A DNA stretch of 64,000 nt, taken from Xestospongia bergquistia (Eukaryota > Porifera > Demospongiae > Haplosclerida > Petrosiidae). A model generated the notes under the pieces. That model was given only the letters and a program-made list of their open reading frames with translations. It was not told the origin of the DNA and did no database searches. The DNA lies in contig OZ014418.1 of assembly GCA_963965975.1 (NCBI GenBank), positions 4,352,775-4,416,774 of the forward strand, given 5' to 3'. This document shows positions 26,013 through 46,916 of this stretch, one piece after another (within the stretch, counting starts at the first letter, position 1; every line of letters begins with the position of its first letter). Position numbers and translations under genes: made by a program.

Positions 26013-27075
26013 ATGGAGGAAATTAGAGAGGAGATCCCTGTGTTTGGTTTGTGGTGGATATGGGTTCTGTCTGCCATAGGATACTGTCTTTTAGACTGTT
26101 TTCTGAGGTGTATTCTAGTCCCAAGCTGCCTAAATCATTATTATTGTCTATACAAACCTGATAGAAAAGAGAGTAAGGTTCAGAGTTTACCTGGTCATAG
26201 TAATGCTGTGATAACAGAGAGGTGTGTGTATGTGTGGGCAGATTGTTAAGTAATTTTTGTTAGAATAATAGTTGCATTGACTGCTGTTGCTGTGTCTTCA
26301 GTTGGTGTGGTTATACTATATGAAACTAGGGAAGATTGTATGAAAGCAAGGTACAAAGAAGTATGTGTGTATGCTGTTCCTTACTCTATTGCAGATCATC
26401 ATTGGTTTTACCAAGTGCATATGTTTTTTCTTGGAACTTTATACATGATCTATATTGTATGTTTAGGCGGTTTAGACTGAGCCGAGTGGAATATTGTAAT
26501 CTGTCTACTTCTCACTTGATGCTAAAATTGGTACAACTTCAGTTTAGCTTCATCTTACATCATGTACTCTTGTTTACACTAGGACTAGTAGTTGCTGTGA
26601 GTATAATATAAAAATACTATTTTATAGCCATTATAATCATTATCTCTTTACAGCACTACTCTGTTCGCAGAGGTCTTGGAGATTTTATGTTTGGTTGTTT
26701 ATATATAATGGAATTTACTAACCCCTTCATTAGTGTTCATTTCATATTAAAAGAGGTAAACCCAGCTTTTGTTTCTATCTTAAAGCCTCTTTTGTATAGT
26801 TGCAACTACGTGATACTGTATGGTTTAAAATTAATGGGGTATTGGCAATTATCGTTCACTTTATTACTCGGATTTTGGTTATACCATTTACATATATTGT
26901 CTATGCATATCAATACCATGATGGTTCTATTGTTCCTGCTCTTCAAACAATACGTCCTATTTGCCATATAGTGACAGTTGTAGGATTCAGTTTACAACTT
27001 TATTGGTTTATTTTGATGATAAAACTATTTCTAGCCAGTGCTACAAAAATATTATCAAAAAAGAAACAGCACTAA
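26013..27075 (+). CDS. TLC-domain multi-pass membrane protein
   Basis: Five exons: 26013-26221, 26264-26456, 26543-26596, 26654-26755 and 26800-27075. Introns are 42, 86, 57 and 44 bp; all phases agree, giving 277 aa. I begin at the ATG at 26013 because the longer open frame upstream lacks one. The protein is hydrophobic with about six to seven membrane helices. It carries TLC-domain (TRAM/LAG1/CLN8) hallmarks: FFLGTLYMIYI, then the HH pair in FSFILHHVLLF, then LYIMEFTNPFISVHFIL, then WFKINGVLAIIVHFITRI. The C-terminus is basic (KILSKKKQH). This arrangement resembles TLCD proteins (FAM57/TMEM56-like), implicated in membrane-lipid or ceramide homeostasis, rather than ceramide synthases, which have a Lag1p motif. 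Substrate is unknown. The gene looks intact and is divergent from the POT remnant. Confidence 0.85.
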
Positions 27076-27295
27076 TGTCTTTGTTTTACGAACCTTTCTT
27101 TTTAAAAATCAATTCAATTGCAAAACCTTATGTTTATATCCAAGATTATATGTGTTGAGCTATTTAACAAACATGCCATCACACATATATCCTTTTATTT
27201 ACACAATTATCAAATAATTGGTTTATAATATAGCTTTTCAGTAGGAGAAAAACAGAGATTATAAGTAAATATAATTTTGAGTCTACTTTTTTTTC

Positions 27296-27787
27296 CTAAT
27301 GGTAAGGATCTAAATTAAGCTCCTTGCTCCATGAAAAACAATTAGAGATCAAATCTAACTTAGGATAATCAGTAACTATGTCACTGAAGTTGACAGTTCT
27401 TATCAGTTCATGTTCAATACTTAACAATGCAAATCCCTGTTATAATAATAATGTAGTATAGTACATAAGGCTACACAACACAGTTGTCTTAAACATACAT
27501 TTGACAAGAAAATTTTAATTTTGTTGGGCTTAGGAGCCACAGGAATTTATCTCCTCTTTATGTTGAGCCCAGATGTTCTGCAAAATTGCAAAATGAGGAC
27601 ATATGTCTTTGAGACTAACATGCATCTAAAAAGAGACAGTTAATGTGTGTGTGTTTAACCATATACTATTATATATTAACTGTTCATGTCTTTTGTGACC
27701 TATCATGTATTTGATGGATACCAAATTTGTGGTGATTCTTCATTGATTTTCAAATCAAATAAAGGGAAGCAATCTCCATACATGCAA
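27296..27787 (-). other. Unidentified exon-like segments, possible small or broken gene
   Basis: Three candidate exons on the minus strand. 27787-27722 (TTTTTTAG acceptor, GTATCC donor) includes YGDCFPLFDLKINEESPQI. The segment from 27625 (TTTTTAG acceptor) includes KDICPHFAILQNIWAQHKEE and ends in TAA. 27436-27296 (AACAG acceptor) has 46 codons, including FALLSIEHELIRTVNFSDI and SWSKELNLDPYH, then TAG. Each looks protein-coding by composition and splice sites, but I could not join all three in one frame. It may be a pseudogene or have exons I missed. Family not recognised. The rest of 27076-28397 shows nothing. Confidence 0.35.
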
Positions 27788-28397
27788 CTAAAAAATAATT
27801 ATAACCTCTTATTATAGTTCTATTACTCTTAAGTTTATCGTCTGTTTAAATTTAGTGTGTACCTATAGATTAAAAAAGAGAGATCAGCTTAACTTTGGTT
27901 CATTGCTCAATCATTTGTTCAGTTCATTGTTTAATATCCTTTCTTTTATACAAAACCTCATCACATAATGTATTATAATATAATTATAGATAATAAAGAA
28001 CCTACTACAGTTAATCTAAGATGATGTAATCCTCCTGACCTTAGGTACATCATCATTGGTATGTATAATATACATGCCAATATCTTGTAAGCATAATATT
28101 ATGTTTACAGCAGCCCATAAAAAAGCAAGGTACATAATATGTACTACATACTGTTTTAATGGCTCTTAATTCTTATTAATACATAATTATTATTCTCAGC
28201 CAATTATTGTCAGGTGGAGTCAGTCACTGCTAGTAGCCAGCTCATATATTTCATTGTCAGATAAATACTTTTTACGTGCCATGATGTAACAAAGATGACA
28301 TGGGAATGACATATAATAGCTTCAAAACTGATTTCTCAAAATCAACAATAAGAAATCAAAGTGTAGAGTGAAAATGTATCATAATAGTAAACTCCAG

Positions 28398-36266
<7,869 letters not shown>

Positions 36267-38185
36267 GAAATATACCACAATAAAATTATTTTCGGTTAAT
36301 TAGTAATGCAAACTATTACGGTATTGTCATTTCCTAAAATTATAGGTGGGGCTGGTATTCAAGGCATGTTAATACTGTTATTAACGATAACATGCTCTGC
36401 ACTGTTTGTTTATCCCTAGTTATTTGTTCATGGTAAACGCCTCTATTACCTAAGGCAGGTCGCTAGAAGGAAGCAGTTCTATGGCTGTGTGGTCCTTCGA
36501 AGCTCGAGCACGTTGTTACTTTTGTTGAAGAAGCTGGGCGGTGTTCAAGAAGGCTTACAGCTAAAAGTAAGTGGTTATTACTTGAGAATAAATTAGTGTT
36601 AAGTGCTGAGACAAACTCCAGCCCTTTTTCCCACTTATTGATATTTGGCTTCTGTTGTAAAATAGTTATTTCCAATGCGAATCTTATATAGACATTACAC
36701 ATCAATCTGTAGTAACGTTTACTCTACTGATCCGTAGTAGTCTAGTCACTTGAATAGTTGTTCTTCCCAGTCTGTGTTCAATTCAACAGAGATTTCCTGG
36801 TGTGGAAGCCATCAATAGGCTGTACAGTGAATCTATGTCATGACTTGAATATGTACAAAATGTATATGTTATATTTAATTATGTTTTTAGAACTGACTTT
36901 ATACTTTCAATGTTTATTGTTACTTATTAGTTTAATATAGTACTCATAGAAAGCACTTCATACAAAAACTATACTCTAAATGGTATTTGAATGCTATACA
37001 TGTAGTACTTGTTGGACAATGGGATCACTATTGGTACTACTAACTTCCCACTTCTTTCATATGATCGTCGTATCTTGTAGTAGAACATATTTACCACATG
37101 TTTGAATAGCACTTGTACCAATACTATATTGTCTTAGCCTTAAGAGAAAACGTTACTCAAGTACAGCATTAGTACATGGTTGCCATGGTAATGTTGCGCT
37201 TTGTTGAACATCATTTCACTCCCTCCTGTCATGATATGTAAACATGGTAGTATGGTATGTATGATGGTCTATATTATCTTAAAGTATACATAAAGACATT
37301 TTTCTAGGGATTAATTTACACAATATGATGTGCTTCTTTAAGGAATGTATATCTGTACCACCTACACCAGTAGTGTATAGACAAGTGACTATACTGATTG
37401 TATAATGTCAGTTTACTTTTGACAATTGGGAGTGTAGCAGTTTCAGCATTATTAATTAAGTATATTCATTTGATCAATATTGTGCCAAAATGACACTTCT
37501 TAATTGTGGAAGTTATGTGTATAGTTCTGCAAAGAGGGAGTATAACATCAACAGTAATTGTTATTTTTTACAGCCCACATTAAGCATATAATGGTAAGTT
37601 GTCCATTTCCAGAGCTACTAGATATCCTATAGTAGCTCTGTTAATAAAGTTGGAAAGCTATGTGAAGGCCTATTCATAAAATAATTATGTTTCAAATTTA
37701 AGATGTCATGTTTGTCTGATATACATACAATTTGACCATTAAATATTTATAATACTGTTAATTTATATTTAAATGCTATGAGGTGTGGTATACAGTGTAA
37801 CTGCCTCCACAGTATAACATGTGTTTAATTGCCATTACTTAGTTCAGCAACTTGTTTGTTGCTTATGAATTAGATAATGTACATGTACTTAGTACGTTTA
37901 CATTTTGACATTCCAATATTATGTATAATAATTATACATAATATTATTATAGTGTTAAAATGTATATAATTCTGCATTTAGTGATAAATGTAGGAATAGT
38001 AACTATTTTGATGTAATTATGTATTCAGAATTCTTACAAATCAAAGTAGACGTCAGCATTGGAGTTAGCATTCCCGTTCTTAGACTATGTCATGCACTTT
38101 TATGTTGGCAGCATTTCCTTTTCTCTCTCTTGATATAGGGAAATACATTAAAACACTTATCACTTACTGAATCATATTTATTGAA
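36267..38185. other. Intergenic region between SEL1L and the CH/PDZ gene
   Basis: The two genes diverge across this 1.9-kb AT-rich interval, so it must hold both promoters. I see no confident coding exon, repeat or recognisable core promoter motif. Short open frames lack splice support. Confidence 0.4.
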
Positions 38186-40421
38186 ATGAATAGTTTAGAG
38201 AGACGGAGCTCCTTTGATACTGCTGGGCTCAAGAAAACCAAAGCTAAAAGCGTCAAGGAAGAGACTGTGGATGTATTGTTCACTGATACTGTTGATGATG
38301 CAGTCACCAGTGTTAGAAACTGGATAGAGGTATGTGCTATAATTACTGTGATGTAAATGAAGGGAGTAGTCAACGTATATCATTTAAGAATTGTGAGGGA
38401 GTAGAGAGTAGAATTATCTTTGTAAACAACTTATTAGTATATTTTCAATTTAGACATTTTGAAGGAAAACTCAAGTCTATTTTACTGCATACATTTTGTA
38501 TGGTCCATTTTACATAGAGCTAATTGTATTTTTTTAAATTCCCCAGGAAGTAAATAATCCAATTTACTGATTTGAAATTACACTTATTTTGGTAACTGTG
38601 GTTTGAAAATTCACGCACAAAACCATTGTAAAAATTATATTGGGTTCTTTTCCTTTTTCTGCTAAGCCTATCAACAATGAGCGCTCATAACCCGGCAAGT
38701 ACTGACCACAGCTATTTGACAAATATCATATTTAAAATGCTTGTATTAAGGTTTTGACAATGATTACTATTCATTTGTTGCTATTTGACAATGAGCCTTC
38801 CTGTAGAACATGGTCTTTTATTCTTATCTTGAAAGCTCTTCCTTAATAATCCTCATGGCTCTCTACATGAGTGAGGGTTACAGTCCAACTTTGACTATCT
38901 ATCTGTCTATATGTATATCTGTTGAAAAACATAGGCCTAGGGAATAAAGTAGACTTAATCACTCCTAAGAATTACTTTATAAAGCAACTACAATTATCTA
39001 CAAATTGATCTAGGAATTTTTGTTCACTCTGAAGTTATGGCAATTTTAATTCCTACTAGTTCTATAAGATGTATTTCACAAATAACATCACATGATCATT
39101 AATTTGCTTGTAGTCTTTGTCTTGAGCTTTTTTCTGTTACAACTGTAAGTGACTTAGCTTAATAAACAGAGGCTTTAAAAACTGATACTAGCTAGATAAG
39201 TCTGTTTTGTGACTAAACTATTGTCACTTATGGTATAGTTGCCCGTCATAACTTGTGTGTTTTCATAGTAGTATTGCATCACTTTGAAGTAACCTCTGTG
39301 TGCCTATTTTATTCAGCAAGATGTCATGCAGTGGCAGCAATTGCTCTAAAACTTGTTGAATAAAACATGAGGCTAAGTAACAGTATTGTAGCTGCAGTGA
39401 GGGTTCTGCACTTTAGTGCTTTTCATTGTTCTTTGTATCTAGTATTGTAGCTGCAGTGAGGGTTCTGCACTTTAGTGCTTTTCATTGTTCTTTGTATCTA
39501 CTCAAATGTACAAATGTATTTTGAGTTTTCAATAATGATTATTTGAGCTAGATGTTACAGTTAGCTCTTTAAAGTTATAATAATAAGCATAATAAATGAA
39601 GAAGCTAGTTCTGGATGTCACTGAATGTTTCTCACAACAGTAATAGCATCTATACAGTTGAACGGAGAAAGGTGTTTGATGCTTTCAGCATGCCCTCCAA
39701 AATGATGTTGATTTAGTAAGTAACAAATTCAGGCTCAGTATAATAGATAAACTATGTTCATCCAAACTTTTAGAACCAAGGGTATTATCAACATATTTTA
39801 TTAAATGTGAAACTTTTTTTCTTTAACCTCTCATCAATCAAAGCAATTTCTGAAGTAATTAGTCAAAGTAACTTCAGATAGTTCACAAGATGTTATTTTT
39901 AATGAGTTTGCTTACCTTTGCAATAATTATAGTAATAAGTTGCCAAAGAACAACTGTTTGTGTTGATATTTTCCTACGCATGCACCTTCTTGATCATTCT
40001 AAAACCAGACTGATAAAATCAATGATGAAATATACAGTTAATAGTATATCTATTGTAATAATTTCAAACATATTTGAAAAAAAACAAGCTAGTCTAATAT
40101 ATAAATTTTGCTGTAATGTAGTCACATGAGACTTAAATGAATGTACTCAGTCTATTTTCTGTGACTAATTTCAGGACTGCACTGGTAATCAAAAGAAAAA
40201 GAAGTCTTTCATTGAACTTATAGAAGATGGAGTAGTACTTTGCGAGTAAGTATTTAAAATTCATATTTTGGGTATACCAAAGCAACCATCCCAGATTGAT
40301 ACAAGCTATTAAACCTGGACTAGTAAAGAAAATTAACCAAGTAAAAAGCAGATTTGCTTATTGGGTAAGTACTTAAATAGTGATGACCTGATATGAAGAT
40401 TAAAGAATATCATGAGAGCCC

Positions 40422-40463
<42 letters not shown>

Positions 40464-43400
40464 TGAGAGGTACACACACATCCCCACACCTGAGAGCACA
40501 AGCGATGACTCAACATACATTTGATAGTACATCAATCTTTCCCTCAACCTGTCTTTTGTTTGATGATGATGACACATGTATTATTACCTGATGCTCATTA
40601 TGGACCTTTGACAAGTCAAAAAGACTTCACAAAATCTTTAATTTGTGTTTAAAAGAATAAAAAAAGAGTAAAAAGACAGATCTGGGAATCGAACTCTTTT
40701 ATTGAACACTTTTTAAAGCCTACCGGGGTGTTTCAATTTCCTGACCCTATCTAACTCCACCCATTTCTAATCGTATGTAAAGTAGGCTTGTAGATCGCTA
40801 GTTGTTTACAGTGTACTGCTGCTAAAAGTAAGCTGTTTCTTGATTTGTTTCTCCGCCTTTGATGTTTGGTCTCCTTTCAATATTTTATTGACTTTATATT
40901 TCTTTAGGAAAACTTTACGTTTTTCCTAGAATCTTGCAGGAAGTTGGGACTTCAAGACTGGCAGCTGTTTGATCCAGAAGAGGTTTTGAATAAACATAAT
41001 AAACAAACATCTAAGCTACCAAGGTCAGTTTAATTTATTGTAGTTATTGTTTCTTCATGGGATATGTAGAACTAGTAAAAATATGAAGATTGCAATATTA
41101 AATCATAAAGTATAATTATTATAATATGATTGTATGTAAATGTCCTAAATTGATATGAAATATTAAGAGTATGATTTTAAGGCCATTCTCATTATTGTTT
41201 TGACACTGTTATAAAAGTAAGAATGTTTCTTTATTGCTAAACATGATCAGTCACGCCCATCATCTTAGCATGTTTTTATTGTTAGTATATACAATGATGA
41301 TTTCAATAGTTAAAAATAAAATAAAACACTAAAAACACATATACAATGGACGTCTGGCCCCATATAAGTAAGTCAATCAATTATAGATTCAAAGCAAATT
41401 GTTACAAAGTGTTAGAGTTTTTTTAATATCCTTTCCATCTAATGTGAAGTGGATCTTGTTTACATGTTTCTGTCATTATTCATCCACATTTTATGAACTT
41501 TTTTGACTAATGCTTGTATACTTATGCTTCAGTTATGTCAAAAATTTGAACCTATCATTGTAATGTATAGATCAGTGACAAGAAATAATCCCTCTTATAG
41601 TAAAGTTTTTGTAGTAACTATGTGTTAGTATATATAAGTGTATGCCTACTATTTCTAGTACAGTTAACATACACAATTCTAAATATCTTACTGTGACACC
41701 TGTATTGATCTAGCAGCCAACAAGAATGAGAAATATGCCTTGTTTGAATGCTAACATTGTCGTGTCATGTTAAAACTCATGTTCCCTGTATACAATACAA
41801 TCAATTTCTATATTTTTGTTCAGCATATGTTTATTGTGATCACTGTATATTGGGAAAAGCAAGCTTCAAACCTATTTGCCTTCATAGTTCATAGTTAAGT
41901 TAATTGGATATCTGAAGAGTCAGTTCATCTCCTACACATTTAGTATAATATGTTATATTGTCTAGCCATTGTGTGGTATTAAGTAACTGGAATGATTCAG
42001 TACTCATTATACATGGCCTAACACTTAACTGTGTAATAGTAATGTACAACAGTAATCTTTTAGTGTTAATTGTTGTATATTGCTGGCTTCTGTTGAGTGC
42101 ACATGAATTATCCTGTTATACCTGATATATGGTATGTCGTTTAATAGTGGGAGAAGTCACTAGAAATACATGCCATAACTTTTTGTAGTTTGTTTTGTGT
42201 ATGGAATTTTTCAATTGTCCTAGTTTGGTATCTAGGAACCATTTATGGAAATAGTGCCATATATTAACTAACACTAATTTGTATCTATGTTGATCATGAA
42301 TGACTATCAAATTTTAATGTCTCATCATTGAGTGATGATTTTATCTTTTTTAGTCCAACAAGAGAATCACAAGAAAGAAAGTTACGTAATGTAAGTTAGA
42401 GTGAAATTTCCTAGCTCATTTGATGAATGAATCCTGTCCTCTAGATTGTTGCAACAATCTATTGGTTAGCACAGACAGTTCAACAGATACCAGAATATTC
42501 TGGACCTCAACTAGACACATCTTACTTCAATACTAAGGTAAGACCACACTAAGGCCAAAAATACTCAGTCATTGTTATCTTCCTGGAAAACAAACACTCA
42601 GTGATGTGTTTATTGCTATGTTGCAAATGTTTCAAAAATTTAAATTGTATTTTGATGTACTCAGGTAAATATACATTTCCTAATCTTGTTGTACATGTAC
42701 TTTTAACATGCTAAACATTATTTACTCTACATATTCTTTAGCCCCATCAGTTTGGAGGTTCTACTAGTAGCCTCTCTTTTGTCGACTCTTCTCCATCTTC
42801 TACTCCAGAACACAAATCTCTCTCTGTCTGCTCTCCAGACACTAATCATAAATCTAGTCCTCTCTCATCTCCTGGACCTGGAACTGAATCTCCACTTCTT
42901 TGGGTGCAAAAAATCCACCCATCTTCAAAGGATCACAACAGTCAAGAGGGTTACCAGTTCACCCAGTCTGATCCTCAGTTTGAAGATAGTCCTGGATCTC
43001 AAACCAGTGTTGCTATTGGTGATCGTGAAAATAACCCTCCTTATCCTACTGGAGAGTCTTCTAAAAGGAGACGTGAAACATTGAGTGCTCTTGTTGAAGC
43101 ACATAACGCTCCTCCTGCATATAGTGCTGATCTGATATTTGTTCACAGCAACACAAACTCCTCTGTTTTTAGTCCAACTACTGACAACCACTTAACTCAC
43201 CTTGCAATAGCATCTGGTGCTCGATATTCTCCACATCATCTCAGCAACACATTTTGTGCTACTGATCCTATTGATAGTACTGGACTCCTTATAGATCCAT
43301 TAGAATTCCATTCCCAAGTTTTCACAGTTGGTTCAGGTAGTCAGGATAGTGGGCCTCATTTCTCTCAACGTTCTGAAGCTACATTTCATGTTAATCTTAC

Positions 43401-45914
43401 TCAAACATCCCAACCTGATAACTTAAGTACAAATCTCTTAGAGGAAGATTCTGATTACCCCTCTCATCCTGAGCTTTCATCTATATCTGAACTTACCAAT
43501 AATTCTACTCCAATAGATACTTTTGATCTTCATCACACATCACGCCAGACAACCAGTAGTAATCTCACATTAACAGAGCGTCCTCAGATTGAGTTTAGCT
43601 ATTCTCAAGAGTATAGAGACCAATACACACCACGGATAGAGAATCCATCTCAGTTTGACGCTGAGAACAGCTATTGCAATCACAAGAAGCAGCCCATATT
43701 AAATGACAACTCTTTGAGCAGTCTCAAGAGTGACGACTTAGCCAATTCCAGTAGTAATAGTTCAAATACCAGTGTTGTTGTGGTCAGCTATACACCTTCA
43801 TCATTCACAGCTAATAACTTGAGAGAAAGTAATCTAGAACCAACTCAAGAAAGGCGGTTACCGTATCGACGATATAGCTCTCCTCAACAACGTCCTACTT
43901 ACTTGAAAAGTTCACGTGTGTCTGCAGTAACTAGTATACATTTAGACAACACTCCTTTGCCAGCTGAAGTAGTTACTATTGAAGACAACTATACTAACAA
44001 CGATTGCAACAGTGACAGTGATTCAGAAATGGATTTAAACAAGTCTCATCGTGGCTCTGGGAAACGTCAAATGCGTGTTCTCCCTACAAATGTGCCACAT
44101 GATACTCCAAACAAGGAGAGCAATATTGTCATTACTGACCCACATACTATGAATGTTCAACTCATTCTTTTACCAGGAGAAAAGCAACTAGGATTTGGGC
44201 TAGTTGCAGGAGATCATGATATTGTTCCACCACGTGTCAAGTCTGTTACTGGAGGTTAGTTACACCAATGATGTTCACTCATAAACTATATGGCATATTC
44301 CAGTTTAAAAAACAGGATAAACAACTACTGTGGACCATAGTAGCAATTACATATGTGTAGTAATAATCTGATTATTGGTCATGATTAACATATCTGTTAT
44401 CTTTTTGCTAGATTCCCCAGCTTCTCGAGCTGGTTTGAAACCAGGTGATGTCCTGTTATCTTTAGATCATACTCCACTAAGTGACAAGACTCACCAAAGC
44501 ATTATTAATCTATTACAACAAGTAAGTGTATAGTTTCTATACCACACCTTCTCATTAGTGAAAGGAAGACCAAAGTAAATGTGCAATGACTCATTGTTCA
44601 TTTATTATAATTTAAATGGACCATCACACTTTGTGTCTAATGTACTTGTACTTGTATGTGTGCATGTATAGTCTGAGATCATCACAACCCCAACCACTGA
44701 AAAACAATATGTATTATGCATGATCTCTAAGGACAAGATGATGTTGTGATTGTGTCTATTCTTTGTAGGCTGGTACTGCTCAGAGAAAACTACAACTGAC
44801 AATCCAAAGAGATCCTACAAGTTACCAGAATGAGCCTCCGAGTGACACATCATATCTCAACATACAAAATGGCTATAGTCCTCAACAACATCTAAAAGAT
44901 CACATGAGAGTTAATCGACTTAGCAGTCTAGACATGCAAAGGGTTCATTCTGGTGCTCTGCCTGAACAAATGACTGCTAACAAAGTTGTTTATACTCATG
45001 AAGAAGAGAACAACAGTGGTCCTGTCACACAAGATGAACTACTACTGAGCTCAGCAGAAATTTTATCTGACATCAACAGCACTGCAGTGGAAGTAGGGAG
45101 TAGTCTTGACACTGACTCTCATCACACAATATCATCAGCTGGTGGAAATGACATAGGTAGTCGCTCTGAACTAAATCGTAGTTCATCCTTACCTAGTGTT
45201 GATGAATTACTAGAACCATTGACTGAAAGAAGAGAAAGAACTCAACAACAAATTGGCAATGACTCATTAGCAGAATCAATCTTTGCAACAATGAAGTTCA
45301 ACAGTCCTCCACAATCTAGTTCAGTGTACAGTCCTACATCACCTCTTCAACCATTGGCCAGTGATGAAGATCTAACACTAAACACTGGAAAGAGTCAATC
45401 AGTGACAGATTTACCATTAGCTAATAGTAGTAATGGTACAGATGTCTACACTCGAGCCTATATTTCTTATTCAAATCTCCACAAGAGAGCTAAAAAGACT
45501 GAATCATTACCAGGAAAATTTCGAGGATCACTGGACTCCCATGATAATGACTCACAATTTCGCTCCAAGTCTTCTGTTCCTAGTGTAGGCCTAAATCTTC
45601 AAAATATGAGTTTTGAAGATGTCCACAGTGCTAGCAAACTGCAAATGGATCAGATCTGGCAAGAGGTAGAAAGTTCTTCCAACTTGACATCTCCTCAAGT
45701 AGTCAGCCCAGCTAATGAAGAAAGTCCACATTCGAAAGACTCTATATTTACTCAGACTCCAGACGATTGGATTGATAATAATAATACCGGGATAGATAAT
45801 ACTGACATGGGAGGAATACAGAGTGAACCTTCATTCAACTCTATAAAGAACCACACCCAACTGACACGAGAAGATAACAATAGGTTAGCAATGACATACA
45901 GTGTGTGCTGTTAA
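38186..45914 (+). CDS. LMO7/LIMCH1-like CH + PDZ protein (may continue into the MAGUK)
   Basis: Exons: 38186-38329, 40175-40245, 40295-40364, 40908-41023, 42354-42390, 42445-42537, 42742-44254, 44412-44521 and 44769-45914. Phases agree; as a separate protein it is 1099 aa, ending SVCC. Residues about 40-170 form a calponin-homology domain of the LMO7/LIMCH1 type: FIELIEDGVVLCELIQAIKPG, KKIN, FFLESCRKLGL and QLFDPEEV, then the LMO7-specific NIVATIYWLAQTVQ. A long Ser/Thr/Asn-rich, probably disordered segment follows. A PDZ domain spans about 665-745 (KQLGFGLVAGDHD, SRAGLKPGDVLLSLD), then another disordered region. The LIM domain of LMO7 is absent. LMO7 links actin to adherens junctions. An alternative donor at 45884 (AG then GTTAGC) would skip the stop and splice in phase to 46081, joining the PALS1-like region. 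Confidence 0.85.
39382..39499. repeat. 59-bp tandem duplication in an intron
   Basis: Two adjacent, apparently identical 59-bp units (39382-39440 and 39441-39499), starting AGTATTGTAGCTGCAGTGAG. A recent local duplication in intron 1 of the CH/PDZ gene; a collapsed or misassembled read overlap is the alternative. Confidence 0.85.
40422..40469. repeat. (GA)n microsatellite
   Basis: Interrupted GA dinucleotide run in the intron after the third CH-domain exon. Confidence 0.85.
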
Positions 45915-46080
45915 CAATTACTTTGTATTTGTAAACTCAATAATATATATGTAATATATATAGTATTGCCAATATGCCATTAACTACTAGAAAGGCCTGT
46001 TATGTTTAAATTTATAACAGCTAAATCTATCTTACCAGTATTTCTAACCTTTTACATGATACCTTTACTTTTACTTTTAG

Positions 46081-46876
46081 TTCTCCCTCATCAACTGCCC
46101 TGGTTCAGGGTTCATCTTCGAAGAGCAGTACCACTAAAGGTAAATCCTATGATTAATTTTATAAGGAGGGCATATGTTGTATGCAATTCATCAAGATGGA
46201 TATTGAGCTTGACTTGTTAAAAACTTGGACTTATTTAAAGAGAAAATTTTATTATACCTTGACGAGGAGTTAAATAGAATTTCTTTCTATATAGGAATTG
46301 ATGCCTTGTTAAACACTTTACGTTGTCTCAATGAGAAAGTTGGTACATATGACGAAGAGGAAGAGTTTAAATTGTTAGAGGAGCTCCTTCAAAGCAGTCA
46401 ATTCAGGAAAGCCAAAGAGGTACATTATCAGTAATATTATTTGTGTAGCCATATTGTGTAGTATGTACGGGTAGTCAGGTACTAGTCATTAAATGTAATG
46501 TGTTTACAATCAATGATGATAAATCAGACAGTTGCATTATTACTATGTTTAAACTTCTTTAGTTTCATGACAAAATGAGAGATCTAGTTATAAAAGGAAC
46601 TGATGCACCTCATCCTCACATACGAAGAGTGTTACCGATGACAAGACTGGTGAGTTGTTTGAAAAATACTGTTTTATTATAATGTGCTCATCTTAGCTTC
46701 GTCACAACCTTCATGAGGAGTCTAATCACATAGAAAGTAGAGAGTCAAAAGAATTACGGAGATTGCTTCGGAAACCTAATGTTCAGGTCTACTATATGCA
46801 CAACTTTTTGATATTTATGTACATGTAGTAATGCTAACTGTTTGAGGTGTTTTCTTGTGAAATCTACTTTAAAAAG

Positions 46877-46916
<40 letters not shown>

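Noticed and set aside
40675..40720. GAGTTCGATTCCCAGATCT on the minus strand resembles a tRNA T-arm
   Set aside because: No cloverleaf, anticodon arm or A box could be placed upstream; probably chance or a tRNA-SINE scrap.
42752..43084. 110-codon frame inside the large CH/PDZ exon
   Set aside because: Out of frame with the continuous 504-codon exon that connects the CH and PDZ domains.
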